Shown: positions 1-7,825 of the stretch, piece after piece
How the letters are laid out: each line of letters opens with the position of its first letter
Position numbering within the stretch: position 1 is the first letter of the stretch
Assembly: GCF_002159765.1 (NCBI RefSeq)
Contig: NZ_NFJH01000013.1
Span: 1-46,685 of the forward strand
Reading direction: 5' to 3'
DNA from: Collinsella sp. An268
GTDB lineage: Bacteria > Actinomycetota > Coriobacteriia > Coriobacteriales > Coriobacteriaceae
DNA: 46,685 nucleotides
Notes under the pieces: generated by a model
Told to the model about the DNA's origin: nothing
What the model saw: only the letters and a program-made list of their open reading frames with translations
Databases searched by the model: none
Made by a program: the position numbers and the translations under genes

Positions 1-703
1 GGTGCGCCCCCGCCGCGCCCCCGTCGAGCACCGTCGGCTCATAGGCGATATCCGCCCCCTCGCCGGGCGCGATGGCCGCATACGCCTCCACAAACCGCGC
101 GCGAAGCCGTTCGAGCAGCGCCAGGCGGTGCACCATGAGCGACGACCCCGCCTGCGCGAGCGCGTCGTTCCACGCAACGAGCATCTCGCGCGTGCACCAC
201 CGCTCCTTGAGGAGGGCGTTGCGCTGCTCCACGAGGCGCTCGTAGGTGCCCAGAAGCTGCGCGTACTGCTCGTTGAGCTGCACGCCGAATCCGTCGAGCG
301 CCGCGCGGCGGACGCTTGCCGAGCGCTTGACCATGTCGAGGTCGTCCGGGCAGAACAGCACGCTCGGCACCACGCCCCGCACCCCGGCGGCGGGGCACTT
401 CTTACCGTTGCGGGTAAACGAGCGCTTGCCGTCGGTGACCGTGCAACCCAAGTCGACCACGCGGCCGTCGCCCTCAAGGCGGAGGGCGAGCGAGCACGCG
501 CTCTCGCCCTCCGCCACCAGTTCAGAGGGCGCGGGCTTGCGAAAGCTCGTGCCCGACGTCAGAAGCTGCAGCGCCTCGATAAGATTCGTCTTACCCTGCG
601 CGTTGCGCCCCACGAGCACGGTCACGCGCGGGTCGAGCTCGAGCGTGTACGACGCGTAGCTGCGGTAGTGGCGCACCGTGAGCGTGCGCGCAAAGATCGC
701 CAC
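1..703 (-). CDS. recF: DNA replication/repair protein RecF (3' end cut by window edge)
   Basis: RecF is an SMC-like ATPase that binds single-strand gaps and loads RecA with RecO and RecR. The minus-strand reading frame from a GTG at 703 begins VAIFARTLTVRHYRSYASY. It carries the P-loop GRNAQGKTN near residues 29-37, followed by LIEALQLLTSGTSFR and, further on, FCPDDLDMVKRSASVRR, all typical RecF sequence. About 234 residues are visible of a usual 360-400, and the C-terminal Walker B half lies outside the window. The start is chosen because GAGGCGG sits just upstream and the gap to the dnaN stop is only about 11 bases, so recF is probably co-transcribed with dnaN. The plus-strand frame over the same bases is antisense noise. 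Identification is firm; the exact start is less so. Confidence 0.93.
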   Translation of the reverse strand, partial: MAIFARTLTVRHYRSYASYTLELDPRVTVLVGRNAQGKTNLIEALQLLTSGTSFRKPAPSELVAEGESACSLALRLEGDGRVVDLGCTVTDGKRSFTRNGKKCPAAGVRGVVPSVLFCPDDLDMVKRSASVRRAALDGFGVQLNEQYAQLLGTYERLVEQRNALLKERWCTREMLVAWNDALAQAGSSLMVHRLALLERLRARFVEAYAAIAPGEGADIAYEPTVLDGGAAGAH

Positions 704-714
704 GTCCCGCCTCG

Positions 715-1818
715 CTAGATGCGCACGGGCATCACGAGGTAGAGGTAGTTGATCTTGTCGTAGCTCTTGAACACGCCGGGCGCCTGGTAGCTCTTGAGCT
801 CGAGCGTGATCTCCTTCTCGCGGTTAAGCACGTTCAGGCAGCCAAAGATGTAGTGGTAGTTAAAGGCGATGGTGCCGCTCTCTCCCTCTGCCTCCACGTC
901 GATGGTCTCCTGGGCGAGGTCCTGGTCGCCCGAGATGGAGGAGAGCGAGAGCGTGCCGGCGTCCGTATCGATCTCGATCTTGACCGCGGGGTTGCTGCTC
1001 GCGATGACAGCGACACGCTTGAGCGCCGCGTTGAAGGAGGCGACGTCGATCTTGACGCTCGTCATGCACGACGTGGGGATCAGCTGCTTGTAATTGGGGT
1101 ACGTGCCCTCCAGACGGCGCGAGACGTAGCAGGTGTTGCCCGCCTCAAACACCACTTGGGTGTCGGTCGCCCCCACGAGGATCGCCGGCTCGTCGCGCAT
1201 GATGGAGAGCGCGTCGTTCATGGCCTCGGCTGGAATGTTGATTTCAAAGGCGCCCTCGAGCGTCGAGGTCTCCACCTGCGTGTCGCATACGGCCAGACGG
1301 AAGGAGTCGGTCGCCACAAGGCGCAGCGTATTGTTCTCGACCGTCATGTGCACGCCGCCTAGGATCGGGCGCGCCTTGTCGGTGGAGGTGACGCGCCACA
1401 CGCGTGCCGTCATCTCGGTCAGGATGTTCATCGGCAGCTCGACGCTCGCCTCGATTGCGTACGCCGGGAACTCCGGAAAGTCCGCCGGATCGAGCGTGTT
1501 CAGGCGCACATGCGATTTCTGGCAGGTGATGGCGATCTGCCGGTCGACCGTCTCAAAGGCAACGGCGGCGTCCGGAAGCGTCTTGATGAGGTTGGCGAGC
1601 ATCTTGCAGGGGATGACGGTCGCGCCCTCCTCCTCCACGTGCGCGGCGATGCGATGGCGGATGGACGTGGTGTAGTTGGACGTCTGAAACTCGAGGACAC
1701 CGTCGGTCGCGCGGATGAGCACGCCCGCCAAGATGGGCAGGGTGGATGAGGTTGCAACACCTTTCTGTACGGTGGCTATCGCGTCGGCGAGAGATGACTG
1801 GCTTACGGTGAACTTCAT
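715..1818 (-). CDS. dnaN: DNA polymerase III beta subunit (sliding clamp)
   Basis: This is the ring-shaped processivity clamp that tethers polymerase III to DNA. The 367-residue length is normal for the family. The start MKFTVSQSSLADAIATVQKGV, the central KARPILGGVHM segment, LVATDSFRLAV and the C-terminal YLYLVMPVRI are recognisable clamp motifs; the last matches the conserved end that contributes to the peptide-binding pocket. AAAGGG lies seven bases before the ATG. The gene sits between dnaA and recF in the canonical order, all on the minus strand, leading-strand relative to the putative origin at 5174-5526. The 249-base gap on its upstream side carries DnaA boxes and AT-rich sequence, so it probably has its own promoter as well as read-through from dnaA. 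Confidence 0.97.
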   Translation of the reverse strand: MKFTVSQSSLADAIATVQKGVATSSTLPILAGVLIRATDGVLEFQTSNYTTSIRHRIAAHVEEEGATVIPCKMLANLIKTLPDAAVAFETVDRQIAITCQKSHVRLNTLDPADFPEFPAYAIEASVELPMNILTEMTARVWRVTSTDKARPILGGVHMTVENNTLRLVATDSFRLAVCDTQVETSTLEGAFEINIPAEAMNDALSIMRDEPAILVGATDTQVVFEAGNTCYVSRRLEGTYPNYKQLIPTSCMTSVKIDVASFNAALKRVAVIASSNPAVKIEIDTDAGTLSLSSISGDQDLAQETIDVEAEGESGTIAFNYHYIFGCLNVLNREKEITLELKSYQAPGVFKSYDKINYLYLVMPVRI

Positions 1819-1936
1819 GGCGCGCCCTTTCTTTTATATATAAGTTCTAACTACCAATGATAGTAATAAGACGGTTGATGGTGTGGATTGTGCGCATTCC
1901 CCCTGCGTACGGCCTAAAAGTTATGCGCCGTTGCGC

Positions 1937-2012
1937 AGTGGATAACGGGGCTGGTTTTCCACTGCGGGCCCCTGTGTAAAAGTTTTCCCGCATGCCGCTT
2001 AGGTTATCCACA
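1937..2012. promoter_or_regulatory. DnaA-box cluster between dnaA and dnaN
   Basis: The dnaA-dnaN gap (1819-2067) contains a perfect DnaA box TTATCCACA at 2004-2012 (plus). It also has TTTTACACA on the minus strand at 1973-1981, TTATCCACT on the minus strand at 1937-1945, and a weaker TTTTCCACT at 1955-1963. AT-rich sequence (TTATATATAA) follows at about 1832-1843, immediately upstream of dnaN. The cluster could be part of a bipartite origin, or a DnaA-responsive control region for dnaN. The boxes are seen directly; their role is inferred. Confidence 0.7.
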
Positions 2013-2067
2013 GGTTATGTCCCACCTTTCCCGTCATTTTCCCCACGTCCGATCGTGCCCGTTGCCG

Positions 2068-3846
2068 CTAGGAGCGCAGCATGATCTTGTTGCGCAGCGC
2101 CTGCAGGTCTTCGGCAAACGAGCGGTCCTTCTTGAGGCCCTCGACCACCTTCACCGAGTGCAGGATCGTCGTGTGGTCTCGTCCGCCAAAGGCGGCGCCC
2201 ACGGCCACGCCCGAGATCTCGCACATGTCGAGGGCGAGGTATGCCGCCACGTGCCGCGCGCGCACGATACCTGCCTGGCGTCGCGGCCCGATGAGGTCGG
2301 CGTGGCTCACGTGGTAGAAGTCCTCAACCACCTTCTGCACCGTCTCGACGCTGATGCGCTTGTGCGCCGAGTCGAAGTATTCGTTGGCGATGCGGTCGAT
2401 GTCCTCGGCGGTCAGGTGCTCCCCCGCCTGCTCGCGCTCAAACGACTCCCCCGCGCACCGCTCGCAGAAGCTCTCGAGTTCGCGGATGTTGGTGCCCGAG
2501 ACGCTCGCCATGTGCTTGAGGTCGTCTTCGGTGAGGTGGCCGCCGCCCGTGCGGATGGACGAGAGGAGCGACTGGTCGCCTCGCGGCGCCCCGGCGTCGT
2601 CGGCGGCCGGAAGCACCGTGTTCTCGTAGTAGTGCCGCAAGATCATGTACTTCATCTCAAAACCGGGCTCCGAGACGAGGCAGAGCATGCCGGCGTTAAA
2701 GCGGCTCGTCAGGCGCTCGTCCATGCCGAGGTTTTTGGGTGCGCGGTCTGAGGCGATGGCGACCTTCTTGTTGTTGCGGATGAACTCATCCATCAGGCTG
2801 AAGAAGTTGTCGATGGACGCGGTCTTCCCGATGATGTTCTGGATGTCGTCGATGATGAGGACGTCGGCATCGTGGTAGTCGCGCAGGATGGCGCGGTGCT
2901 GGTCTTTCTGCAGCGCGACCTCGTTGATGAAGTCGTCGATGTAGGCCTGGCTGTTGGCGTACTTGACGCGCAGGTGCGGGCAGTTCTCGTTGAGGTAGTT
3001 CTTGATGGCGAGCAGCAGGTGCGTCTTGCCGAGCCCTGACTTGCCATAGATGAAGAGCGAGCTGTAGCTCTCAGGGTCCTCGGCCGTGGCGGCAAAGCGG
3101 ACGGCCGAGTTGTACGCATGCTTGTTCTCGTCGCCGTAGACGAAGTTCTCAAAGGTGAATTTGGAGTTGATGGGTACCGCGGGATAGCTCGCCGCCGGTG
3201 CGGCAGCGTTCCCCGTGCCAGCGGTCTGCGCGGCGGGCGCGGTTGTCCCTACGGCATGGGCCGGGGCCTGGCTCATGGAGCTCATGAGGCGCTTGAGGTC
3301 GCCCGCGCTGATGGTGTTGACCACCTTGACGCGCGCCTCGCCCTCGTCATCCGCCGGCTCGCTCGAGGCGATGCTGATGGCTGGCGCCGGTGCAGGCGCT
3401 ATCGTCGGTGCGGCTGCTACGGGCGCGGGTACGGCGGCATGCGATGCCGCTGCGGCAGCCGTCGACATGGCAGGCGCCGCCTGCGCGGGCGCCGCGGGAA
3501 CGGCTGCGGATGCGGTCTCCATCGTCGCACCCATGGCAGCCGGCGCGGGTGCGGGCTGCGGCGCCTGAACGGTTTCCCGTGAAACGTTCTCAGCCGCCGG
3601 CAGCGCTGTGGTCACGGTGAGCGAGACGGGCGCGAACGCGATTTCCTCGAGGTAGCGCTCGATGGTGGCGCGCTGTTTTGTGAGCGCGGCTGCGGCAAAG
3701 CGCGACGGTGCCTCAAGGGTGAGGGTCGTGTCCGTGAGTTCGAGCCCGCGCGACTGCTTGAGCATGTTGATGAGGCGCGCGTCGATTCCGTCACGCTCGC
3801 AGAACGAGATGGTATCGTCCAGGATGATCTGCGCTTCGTTGTCCAT
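2068..3846 (-). CDS. dnaA: Chromosomal replication initiator DnaA, with a long Ala/Pro linker
   Basis: DnaA binds 9-bp boxes at oriC and melts the origin. Domain I lies in about the first 85 residues. It is followed by a roughly 140-residue Ala/Pro-rich linker (about 88-228), much longer than in most DnaA proteins; the total is 592 residues against the usual 440-500. The AAA+ core starts at FTFENFVYG, with Walker A GKSGLGKTH and Walker B VLIIDDIQNI. Domain IV has LIGPRRQAGIVRARHVAAYL and the DNA-binding signature FGGRDHTTI. I prefer the ATG at 3846, with GAGG six bases upstream, over an in-frame GTG at 3852 that sits on top of that ribosome site. Only 16 bases separate it from the GHKL gene upstream, so the two are probably one transcript. 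A degenerate parS-like palindrome lies inside the linker coding region. Confidence 0.97.
   Translation of the reverse strand: MDNEAQIILDDTISFCERDGIDARLINMLKQSRGLELTDTTLTLEAPSRFAAAALTKQRATIERYLEEIAFAPVSLTVTTALPAAENVSRETVQAPQPAPAPAAMGATMETASAAVPAAPAQAAPAMSTAAAAASHAAVPAPVAAAPTIAPAPAPAISIASSEPADDEGEARVKVVNTISAGDLKRLMSSMSQAPAHAVGTTAPAAQTAGTGNAAAPAASYPAVPINSKFTFENFVYGDENKHAYNSAVRFAATAEDPESYSSLFIYGKSGLGKTHLLLAIKNYLNENCPHLRVKYANSQAYIDDFINEVALQKDQHRAILRDYHDADVLIIDDIQNIIGKTASIDNFFSLMDEFIRNNKKVAIASDRAPKNLGMDERLTSRFNAGMLCLVSEPGFEMKYMILRHYYENTVLPAADDAGAPRGDQSLLSSIRTGGGHLTEDDLKHMASVSGTNIRELESFCERCAGESFEREQAGEHLTAEDIDRIANEYFDSAHKRISVETVQKVVEDFYHVSHADLIGPRRQAGIVRARHVAAYLALDMCEISGVAVGAAFGGRDHTTILHSVKVVEGLKKDRSFAEDLQALRNKIMLRS
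3571..3586. promoter_or_regulatory. Degenerate parS-like palindrome inside dnaA
   Basis: GGTTTCCCGTGAAACG differs from the parS consensus TGTTTCACGTGAAACA at three positions; the inner 14 bases differ at one. It encodes part of the DnaA linker (Ser-Arg-Glu-Thr). ParB binding here is possible but unproven. Confidence 0.4.
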
Positions 3847-3862
3847 GGTCACCTCGCCCTAC

Positions 3863-5173
3863 TTAAGAATGACTGCGCGCCCAGCTCGCGCCCAGCTCGG
3901 TCAGGTAATACTTCTGACCCTGCTTGACGGTAAAGCCGCGCTTGCCCAGTGTAGCAAGCTCGCGCGACCACGTGGGGCCGGACTGGCCGTAGGCCGCGGT
4001 GAGCTCCGAGGGGCCGGCATGACCGTGTTCCAGCAGGTAGGAGAGGGCAAGGCGACCGCGCTCGCTCACGATGAGCTCGCCCGCGGGCATCGTCGCGCCA
4101 TCCCCCTCTAAGGGAGAATGCGCAGGTTGCGGCCCTGGTGCGGGCATTGTGGAAAACTCATGTCCCGTCTGTGGAAAACTCGCAGACGGTTGTGAATAGC
4201 CGGGGACCGGTTGCCATCCGGGTGCGGACGGGTACGTCGGCCAGGCGGGATATCCCCCTGCCACGGGCGCGTACGGGTTGGCGTAAGGGTTCTGGTACGG
4301 ATACTGGTTCGCATAGGGCTGGGGGTATCCCGTTCCGTAGGGAGCGGGATACGGTCCGCCATAAGCTGGGGGCTGCACAGGCGGCTGCTGCTGGTCTGTG
4401 GGCACCCCGGGTGCGCCCTGCCAGCCCTGCGGCGCCCCGGCTCCCTCGCTCCAAGGTTGCGCCGCAGGGTTCGCCGTCTGCTCCTCCCAGGGGCTCGGCG
4501 GCGTCGTGCCCGCTGCGCTCTGCGTCCTTTCATCCACCGGGCGCACGGCCGCCCCACGACCGCCCGCACGCTTTATCTCGAGAACGCGCTCGGGATCGGT
4601 GCTTACGGTCACGACGGTTCCGCCGCCGAGGTTGTTTTCGATGGAGACGGCCCCTCCTGCCGCCTCGAGGTATTGCTGGACCATCGGCAGGCCGGAGCCG
4701 GTGCCGCGGATATACCGCTTCATACTGCGATTCGCCGAGGTCACGCCAAACTCGAAGGCCCGCTCCTTGTCGGCTATGCCCGGTCCTTGGTCGGCGAACC
4801 TGATGGTGTTGCCGCCGTCCAGAATCGAGATGATGGGTTCGACGAAGTGCGCGTGAATGAAGTTCTCCACTATCTCGCGGATAACCATGAGCGAGATAGC
4901 GCCCCCCTGCTCCTTCATGGCGCGGTAGACCGTGTTGGTCACTTCCTCTAGATAAGAGCGTACGGGGCCGGGCTCGATCACGATGACGCGCGGCGTTGCG
5001 TAGAGGTCGTCGTAGACGGAGATACGTGTCGCATAGGCCGCCGTCTCTGCTTTGCCGGCGGCCTCGGAGGGCGCAGCTCCCGGCTGCTCCGTGGCCGGCG
5101 TGGCGTCCGGGAGGTGCTGATTGTCCGGCGCCGGGTCGCCCGAATCGACAAAGGGATAGAAGTCGTCAGCCAT
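3863..5173 (-). CDS. GHKL ATPase-domain protein with disordered linker and C-terminal winged helix; function unknown
   Basis: I do not recognise a named gene. Residues about 85-195 form a GHKL (histidine-kinase-type) ATP-binding fold: N-box EIVENFIHAHF (100-110), G1 box ADQGPGIAD (127-135), G2 box RGTGSGLPMV (156-165) and a closing GGGTVVTVS strand. No phospho-acceptor histidine domain or transmembrane segment is visible. A linker rich in Pro, Tyr, Gln and Gly follows (about 215-360). The last 70 residues look like a winged helix (LALSYLLEHG, GPSELTAAYG, LGKRGFTVKQGQKYYLTELG). The protein could be an anti-sigma-like or DNA-binding ATPase. It lies between the putative origin and dnaA and is probably the first gene of the dnaA transcript, so a role in initiation control is a reasonable guess. 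Two TTTTCCACA DnaA boxes fall within its coding sequence. The start ATG at 5173 has GGAGATTGAGAG upstream. Confidence 0.85.
   Translation of the reverse strand: MADDFYPFVDSGDPAPDNQHLPDATPATEQPGAAPSEAAGKAETAAYATRISVYDDLYATPRVIVIEPGPVRSYLEEVTNTVYRAMKEQGGAISLMVIREIVENFIHAHFVEPIISILDGGNTIRFADQGPGIADKERAFEFGVTSANRSMKRYIRGTGSGLPMVQQYLEAAGGAVSIENNLGGGTVVTVSTDPERVLEIKRAGGRGAAVRPVDERTQSAAGTTPPSPWEEQTANPAAQPWSEGAGAPQGWQGAPGVPTDQQQPPVQPPAYGGPYPAPYGTGYPQPYANQYPYQNPYANPYAPVAGGYPAWPTYPSAPGWQPVPGYSQPSASFPQTGHEFSTMPAPGPQPAHSPLEGDGATMPAGELIVSERGRLALSYLLEHGHAGPSELTAAYGQSGPTWSRELATLGKRGFTVKQGQKYYLTELGASWARSHS
4148..4178 (-). promoter_or_regulatory. Two DnaA boxes inside the GHKL gene
   Basis: TTTTCCACA occurs twice on the minus strand, at 4148-4156 and 4170-4178, both within the linker coding region. 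Both match TTWTNCACA, are in the same orientation and are 22 bases apart, about two helical turns. They could be origin-flanking regulatory boxes or a coincidence of Phe-Ser-Thr and Ser-Phe-Pro-Gln codons. Confidence 0.5.
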
Positions 5174-5526
5174 GGTCTCTCAATCTCCGTTGGTGCGGTG
5201 TATAGATAGTAGCTCACCTGAAAGGTTTCAAACCTTTCCACAGGTTTTCAAAACATGTTGAAAACTGAAGAAAACGAGTGAAAAGTTATGCACACACCTT
5301 GCACAACCTGTGGAAAACTCCGAAATATGGATGAAAAGTCGTGAAAAGTTCGAATGCGCCTTCAGAGCGGCGTCGAACGCCTGTGATGAGTTGTCGTTAA
5401 CCTGCGGAGATTTGTTGACATTGCCCAGATGTATTCCCTACAATCTGAAAGCTCACGTGCATAAACCGCATGTCGTGCATCATCCACTCGTACGCATGCT
5501 AGAAACGCAGCAGGAGGATTGTAACC
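5174..5526. other. Candidate replication origin (oriC) and divergent promoter region
   Basis: This 353-base gap separates the minus-strand recF-dnaN-dnaA-GHKL block from the plus-strand rpmH-to-parB block. It contains TTATGCACA (5286-5294, plus), TTTTCCACA (5309-5317, minus) and a near-match CTTTCCACA (5234-5242, plus). Around them are runs of GAAAA/TGAAAA and a 19-bp palindrome GAAAGGTTTCAAACCTTTC (5220-5238). A leftward promoter can be read as TTGAAA (5226-5231), 17-base spacer, TATCTA (5203-5208), both on the minus strand. Divergent transcription plus DnaA boxes make this the best oriC candidate; the dnaA-dnaN gap is the alternative. Confidence 0.65.
5415..5444 (+). promoter_or_regulatory. 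Promoter for rpmH
   Basis: A -35 box TTGACA (5415-5420) and a -10 box TACAAT (5439-5444) are separated by 18 bases. They lie about 80 bases before the rpmH start, giving a near-consensus vegetative promoter for the ribosomal protein and RNase P operon. Confidence 0.75.
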
Positions 5527-5661
5527 ATGAAGCGTACCTACCAGCCTAACAAGCGCAAGCGCGCCAAGACCCACGGCTTCCGCGCCCGTATGGCCACCAA
5601 GGGCGGCCGTGCCGTTCTCGCCCGTCGTCGCGCCAAGGGTCGCAAGCGTCTCACCGTCTAG
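5527..5661 (+). CDS. rpmH: 50S ribosomal protein L34
   Basis: This 44-residue basic protein begins [18 protein letters not shown] and ends RKRLTV, a textbook L34. It is a structural component of the large ribosomal subunit. A strong ribosome site, AGGAGG (5512-5517), lies upstream of the ATG. The neighbours rnpA, yidD and yidC are in the near-universal order on the same strand, with a good promoter 80 bases upstream. Confidence 0.98.
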   Translation: MKRTYQPNKRKRAKTHGFRARMATKGGRAVLARRRAKGRKRLTV

Positions 5662-5681
5662 TCGTTCTTGCTAGGTTCCGT

Positions 5682-6014
5682 ATGCAGACCATCAAGTCTC
5701 GTCCGGACTTCGAGCGCGTCTATACCGAGGGAAGGCGCTACAACCATCCCCTGATGCGTATGGTGATAGTTGATTCTGTAAGCGAAGGCGGCCCTGGTAG
5801 GGTCGCCTTCGCTGCTCCTAAGCGTCTGGGAAACGCGGTGTGGCGCAACCGTTCAAAGCGGGTCATGCGGGAGTGTGCCCGCGCAGTGGGTGTTCCGGTG
5901 GCCGGCAAGGACATCATCCTGTTCGCCACGCGCGGCACCGCAACTGCGTCGGCCGATTCGCTCATCCAAGCCCTTCAAGGGCTCTGCAGGCGGGCGGGTG
6001 TCACCCTTGGCTAG
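5682..6014 (+). CDS. rnpA: Ribonuclease P protein component
   Basis: RnpA is the protein cofactor of RNase P, which trims the 5' leader from tRNA precursors. The 110-residue product has the usual opening [19 protein letters not shown], the [23 protein letters not shown] block that includes the RNR RNA-binding motif, and the DIILFATRG strand. It starts 20 bases after rpmH and overlaps the start of yidD, so it belongs to the same operon. The length matches the family. Confidence 0.96.
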   Translation: MQTIKSRPDFERVYTEGRRYNHPLMRMVIVDSVSEGGPGRVAFAAPKRLGNAVWRNRSKRVMRECARAVGVPVAGKDIILFATRGTATASADSLIQALQGLCRRAGVTLG

Positions 6015-6234
6015 CGCTGCGCTGCTTCGCCGGTGCGCAATCGCACCCATTCGGTTCTATCAGCGACACATCTCGCCGATGCTCCCGGATTCGTGCATTT
6101 ACGTGCCAACGTGCTCTCAATATGCCGTCGAGGCTATAGAAAAGCACGGTGTTCTGTTCGGCATATTCCTGGCCGCGCGCCGTATCCTGCGGTGCAACCC
6201 GCTCCATGCGGGTGGCTACGACCCCGTCCCGTAG
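5998..6234 (+). CDS. yidD: Membrane protein insertion efficiency factor YidD
   Basis: YidD is a small membrane-associated protein that assists YidC-dependent insertion. The reading frame contains [33 protein letters not shown] and the terminal [18 protein letters not shown], all diagnostic. The frame is open further upstream inside rnpA, but family length (about 70-85 residues) points to a start near the rnpA stop. GTG at 5998, with GGCGGGCGG directly before it, gives 78 residues; TTG at 6007 is an alternative. The 17-base overlap with rnpA suggests translational coupling. Confidence 0.92.
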   Translation: MSPLASAALLRRCAIAPIRFYQRHISPMLPDSCIYVPTCSQYAVEAIEKHGVLFGIFLAARRILRCNPLHAGGYDPVP

Positions 6235-6261
6235 CGGGTCGGGACACGGAGGATTTCCATC

Positions 6262-7032
6262 ATGTGGGATTGGATCGTCAACATTCTCTTCGAGATCCTG
6301 CGCCTCATCCAGAGCTTTGCTGTCGACTGGGGCCTGTCGATCGTCATCTTGGTGCTGATTGTGCGTCTGCTGCTGACGCCGCTTATGATCAAGTCCACCA
6401 AGTCGACGGCGCGCATGCAGGTGCTTCAGCCCAAGCTGCAGGAGATTCAGGACCGCTATGCGGATGATCCGCAGCGCATGAACGAGGAGATGCAGAAGTT
6501 CTACTCGGAGAATAAGTTCAGCCCGCTGGGTGGGTGCCTGCCGCTCCTCATCCAGATGCCGATCCTTATCGCGCTCTTCACGCTGCTCTCCAACCTGCAG
6601 AACTACTTCGAGGGCACGTCCTTCTCGTTCTTTAATATCCTGCCGGATCTGACCGCCACCCCTGCTGGCACCATGGCCGAGGGCATTGCGGCCGCCCTGC
6701 CGTACCTCATCTCGCTGGTGCTCTTCGCCGTGCTGACGCTGATTCCGCAGCTGTACATGTCGCGCAACCAGACGGGTGCGCAGGCCTCTACCATGCGGAC
6801 CACCTCGGTCGTCATGGCCGTCATGATGCTCTTCATCGGTTGGGGTCTTCCCGCCGGCGTTCTGCTGTACTACGACGTCTCCACTGCCTGGCAGGTTGTT
6901 CAGCAGGTCTTCATTACGCAGCGCGTGATGGAGAAAGCGAAGGCCGATGAGGAGGAGCGCCTCAAGAACGCCCCGATTGAGGTCGACGTCGTGCGTCGCG
7001 AGCGCAAAGCGCGCCCGCATAAGAAGCACTAA
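6262..7032 (+). CDS. yidC: Membrane protein insertase YidC (Oxa1 family)
   Basis: YidC inserts and folds inner-membrane proteins, alone or with SecYEG. The 256-residue, Gram-positive-type protein has no large periplasmic domain. TM1 (about 22-43) carries the conserved arginine in VRLLLTPLMIKSTKSTARM. Next comes the cytoplasmic coiled hairpin LQPKLQEIQDRYADDPQRMNEEMQKFY, then the FSPLGGCLPLLIQMPILIALF helix and two more hydrophobic segments, ending in a basic tail ERKARPHKKH. I see no lipobox. It follows yidD by 27 bases and is followed by a strong terminator, so it closes the rpmH-rnpA-yidD-yidC operon. Confidence 0.96.
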   Translation: MWDWIVNILFEILRLIQSFAVDWGLSIVILVLIVRLLLTPLMIKSTKSTARMQVLQPKLQEIQDRYADDPQRMNEEMQKFYSENKFSPLGGCLPLLIQMPILIALFTLLSNLQNYFEGTSFSFFNILPDLTATPAGTMAEGIAAALPYLISLVLFAVLTLIPQLYMSRNQTGAQASTMRTTSVVMAVMMLFIGWGLPAGVLLYYDVSTAWQVVQQVFITQRVMEKAKADEEERLKNAPIEVDVVRRERKARPHKKH

Positions 7033-7046
7033 CGCGCTATAGTGGG

Positions 7047-7074
7047 AGACGGCTGCTGCGGCAGCCGTCTTTTT
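7047..7074 (+). terminator. Rho-independent terminator after yidC
   Basis: A perfect 10-bp stem, AGACGGCTGC and GCAGCCGTCT, with loop TGCG is followed by TTTT. It closes the rpmH-yidC operon. Confidence 0.92.
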
Positions 7075-7075
7075 C

Positions 7076-7105
7076 TATCTCATTGGGAAATATTAGGTAC
7101 CTAAC
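7076..7105. promoter_or_regulatory. Composite motif upstream of jag
   Basis: TATCTCATTGGGA (7076-7088) is followed by the palindrome TTAGGTACCTAA (7093-7104). Near-identical modules recur in the opposite order at 11377-11406. They could be operator halves or remnants marking the ends of the AT-richer segment. Confidence 0.45.
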
Positions 7106-7121
7106 AAAATGTGAGGCACGT

Positions 7122-7709
7122 ATGTCAGACGCTTCTGTTGAGTTTGAAACCGCAAACGATGTGCAGGCTACCGCCGATGCTGATGTCGTCACCGGTCCCT
7201 ATGCTGCTATTGAGCAGAAGTACAAGGCTGGTGAGGAGTTAACTGACGAGGAGATCGATACGCTCGTAGATGTGGCTCTTACCATACTCCGTGAGTTTCT
7301 GGGCTTCTTCGATGCTGCTGATGCGCCTATTGATGAGTACGACGGTGATGAGGGTGAGATCATCCTTGATATCACCGCTCCCAATCTTGCCGTCCTCATC
7401 GGCCGTCACGGGCGTACGCTTGAATCTTTCCAGACTATGTTCTCTCTGCTGCTGAGCCGCAAGCTTGGCTTCCGATTCCCCATCGTGGTCGATGTCGAGG
7501 GCTACAAGAGTCGTCGTCGCGATAAGATCACCGAGATGGCGGAGCGTGCTGCATCTCGAGCTATTCGTCAACATGGGTCCGTATCCCTTCAACCGATGAA
7601 TGCCTACGAGCGCCGCCTTGTCCATCTTGCGCTTCGTGAGAACACAAGGGTTGAGACTCATTCTGAAGGCGTTGACCCTGATCGTCGTGTAGTTATCTCA
7701 GCTATCTAG
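7122..7709 (+). CDS. jag: RNA-binding protein Jag/KhpB (KH-R3H)
   Basis: Jag/KhpB is a cytosolic RNA-binding protein usually encoded next to yidC and linked to cell elongation and sRNA biology. The KH domain is seen as ITAPNLAVLIGRHGRTLESF, and the R3H domain in the last 70 residues as LQPMNAYERRLVHLALRENTRVETHSEG. I choose the ATG at 7122 (195 residues, GAGG eight bases upstream) over an in-frame start at 7083 that would include the palindrome. Base composition drops here: codons such as TCT, GTT and CTT are frequent, unlike the GC-ending codons of yidC. Confidence 0.93.
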   Translation: MSDASVEFETANDVQATADADVVTGPYAAIEQKYKAGEELTDEEIDTLVDVALTILREFLGFFDAADAPIDEYDGDEGEIILDITAPNLAVLIGRHGRTLESFQTMFSLLLSRKLGFRFPIVVDVEGYKSRRRDKITEMAERAASRAIRQHGSVSLQPMNAYERRLVHLALRENTRVETHSEGVDPDRRVVISAI

Positions 7710-7746
7710 TGTCTTAATCTAGTTGCCTTCTATTTTAGGTATGCTT

Positions 7747-7778
7747 AGGAGACGCACTTGGTGTGTCTCCTTTTTATT
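7747..7778 (+). terminator. Rho-independent terminator after jag
   Basis: The stem GGAGACGCAC / GTGTGTCTCC (one G-U pair) has a three-base loop and is followed by TTTTTATTT. It separates jag from rsmG. Confidence 0.85.
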
Positions 7779-7825
7779 TGACTGAAGTTCATGCTTCATA
7801 GGTTTCTGTCATTGATGAGGTTCTT

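Noticed and set aside
2-718. Plus-strand open frame over the first 700 bases
   Set aside because: It lies opposite recF, whose P-loop and conserved blocks are clear on the minus strand.
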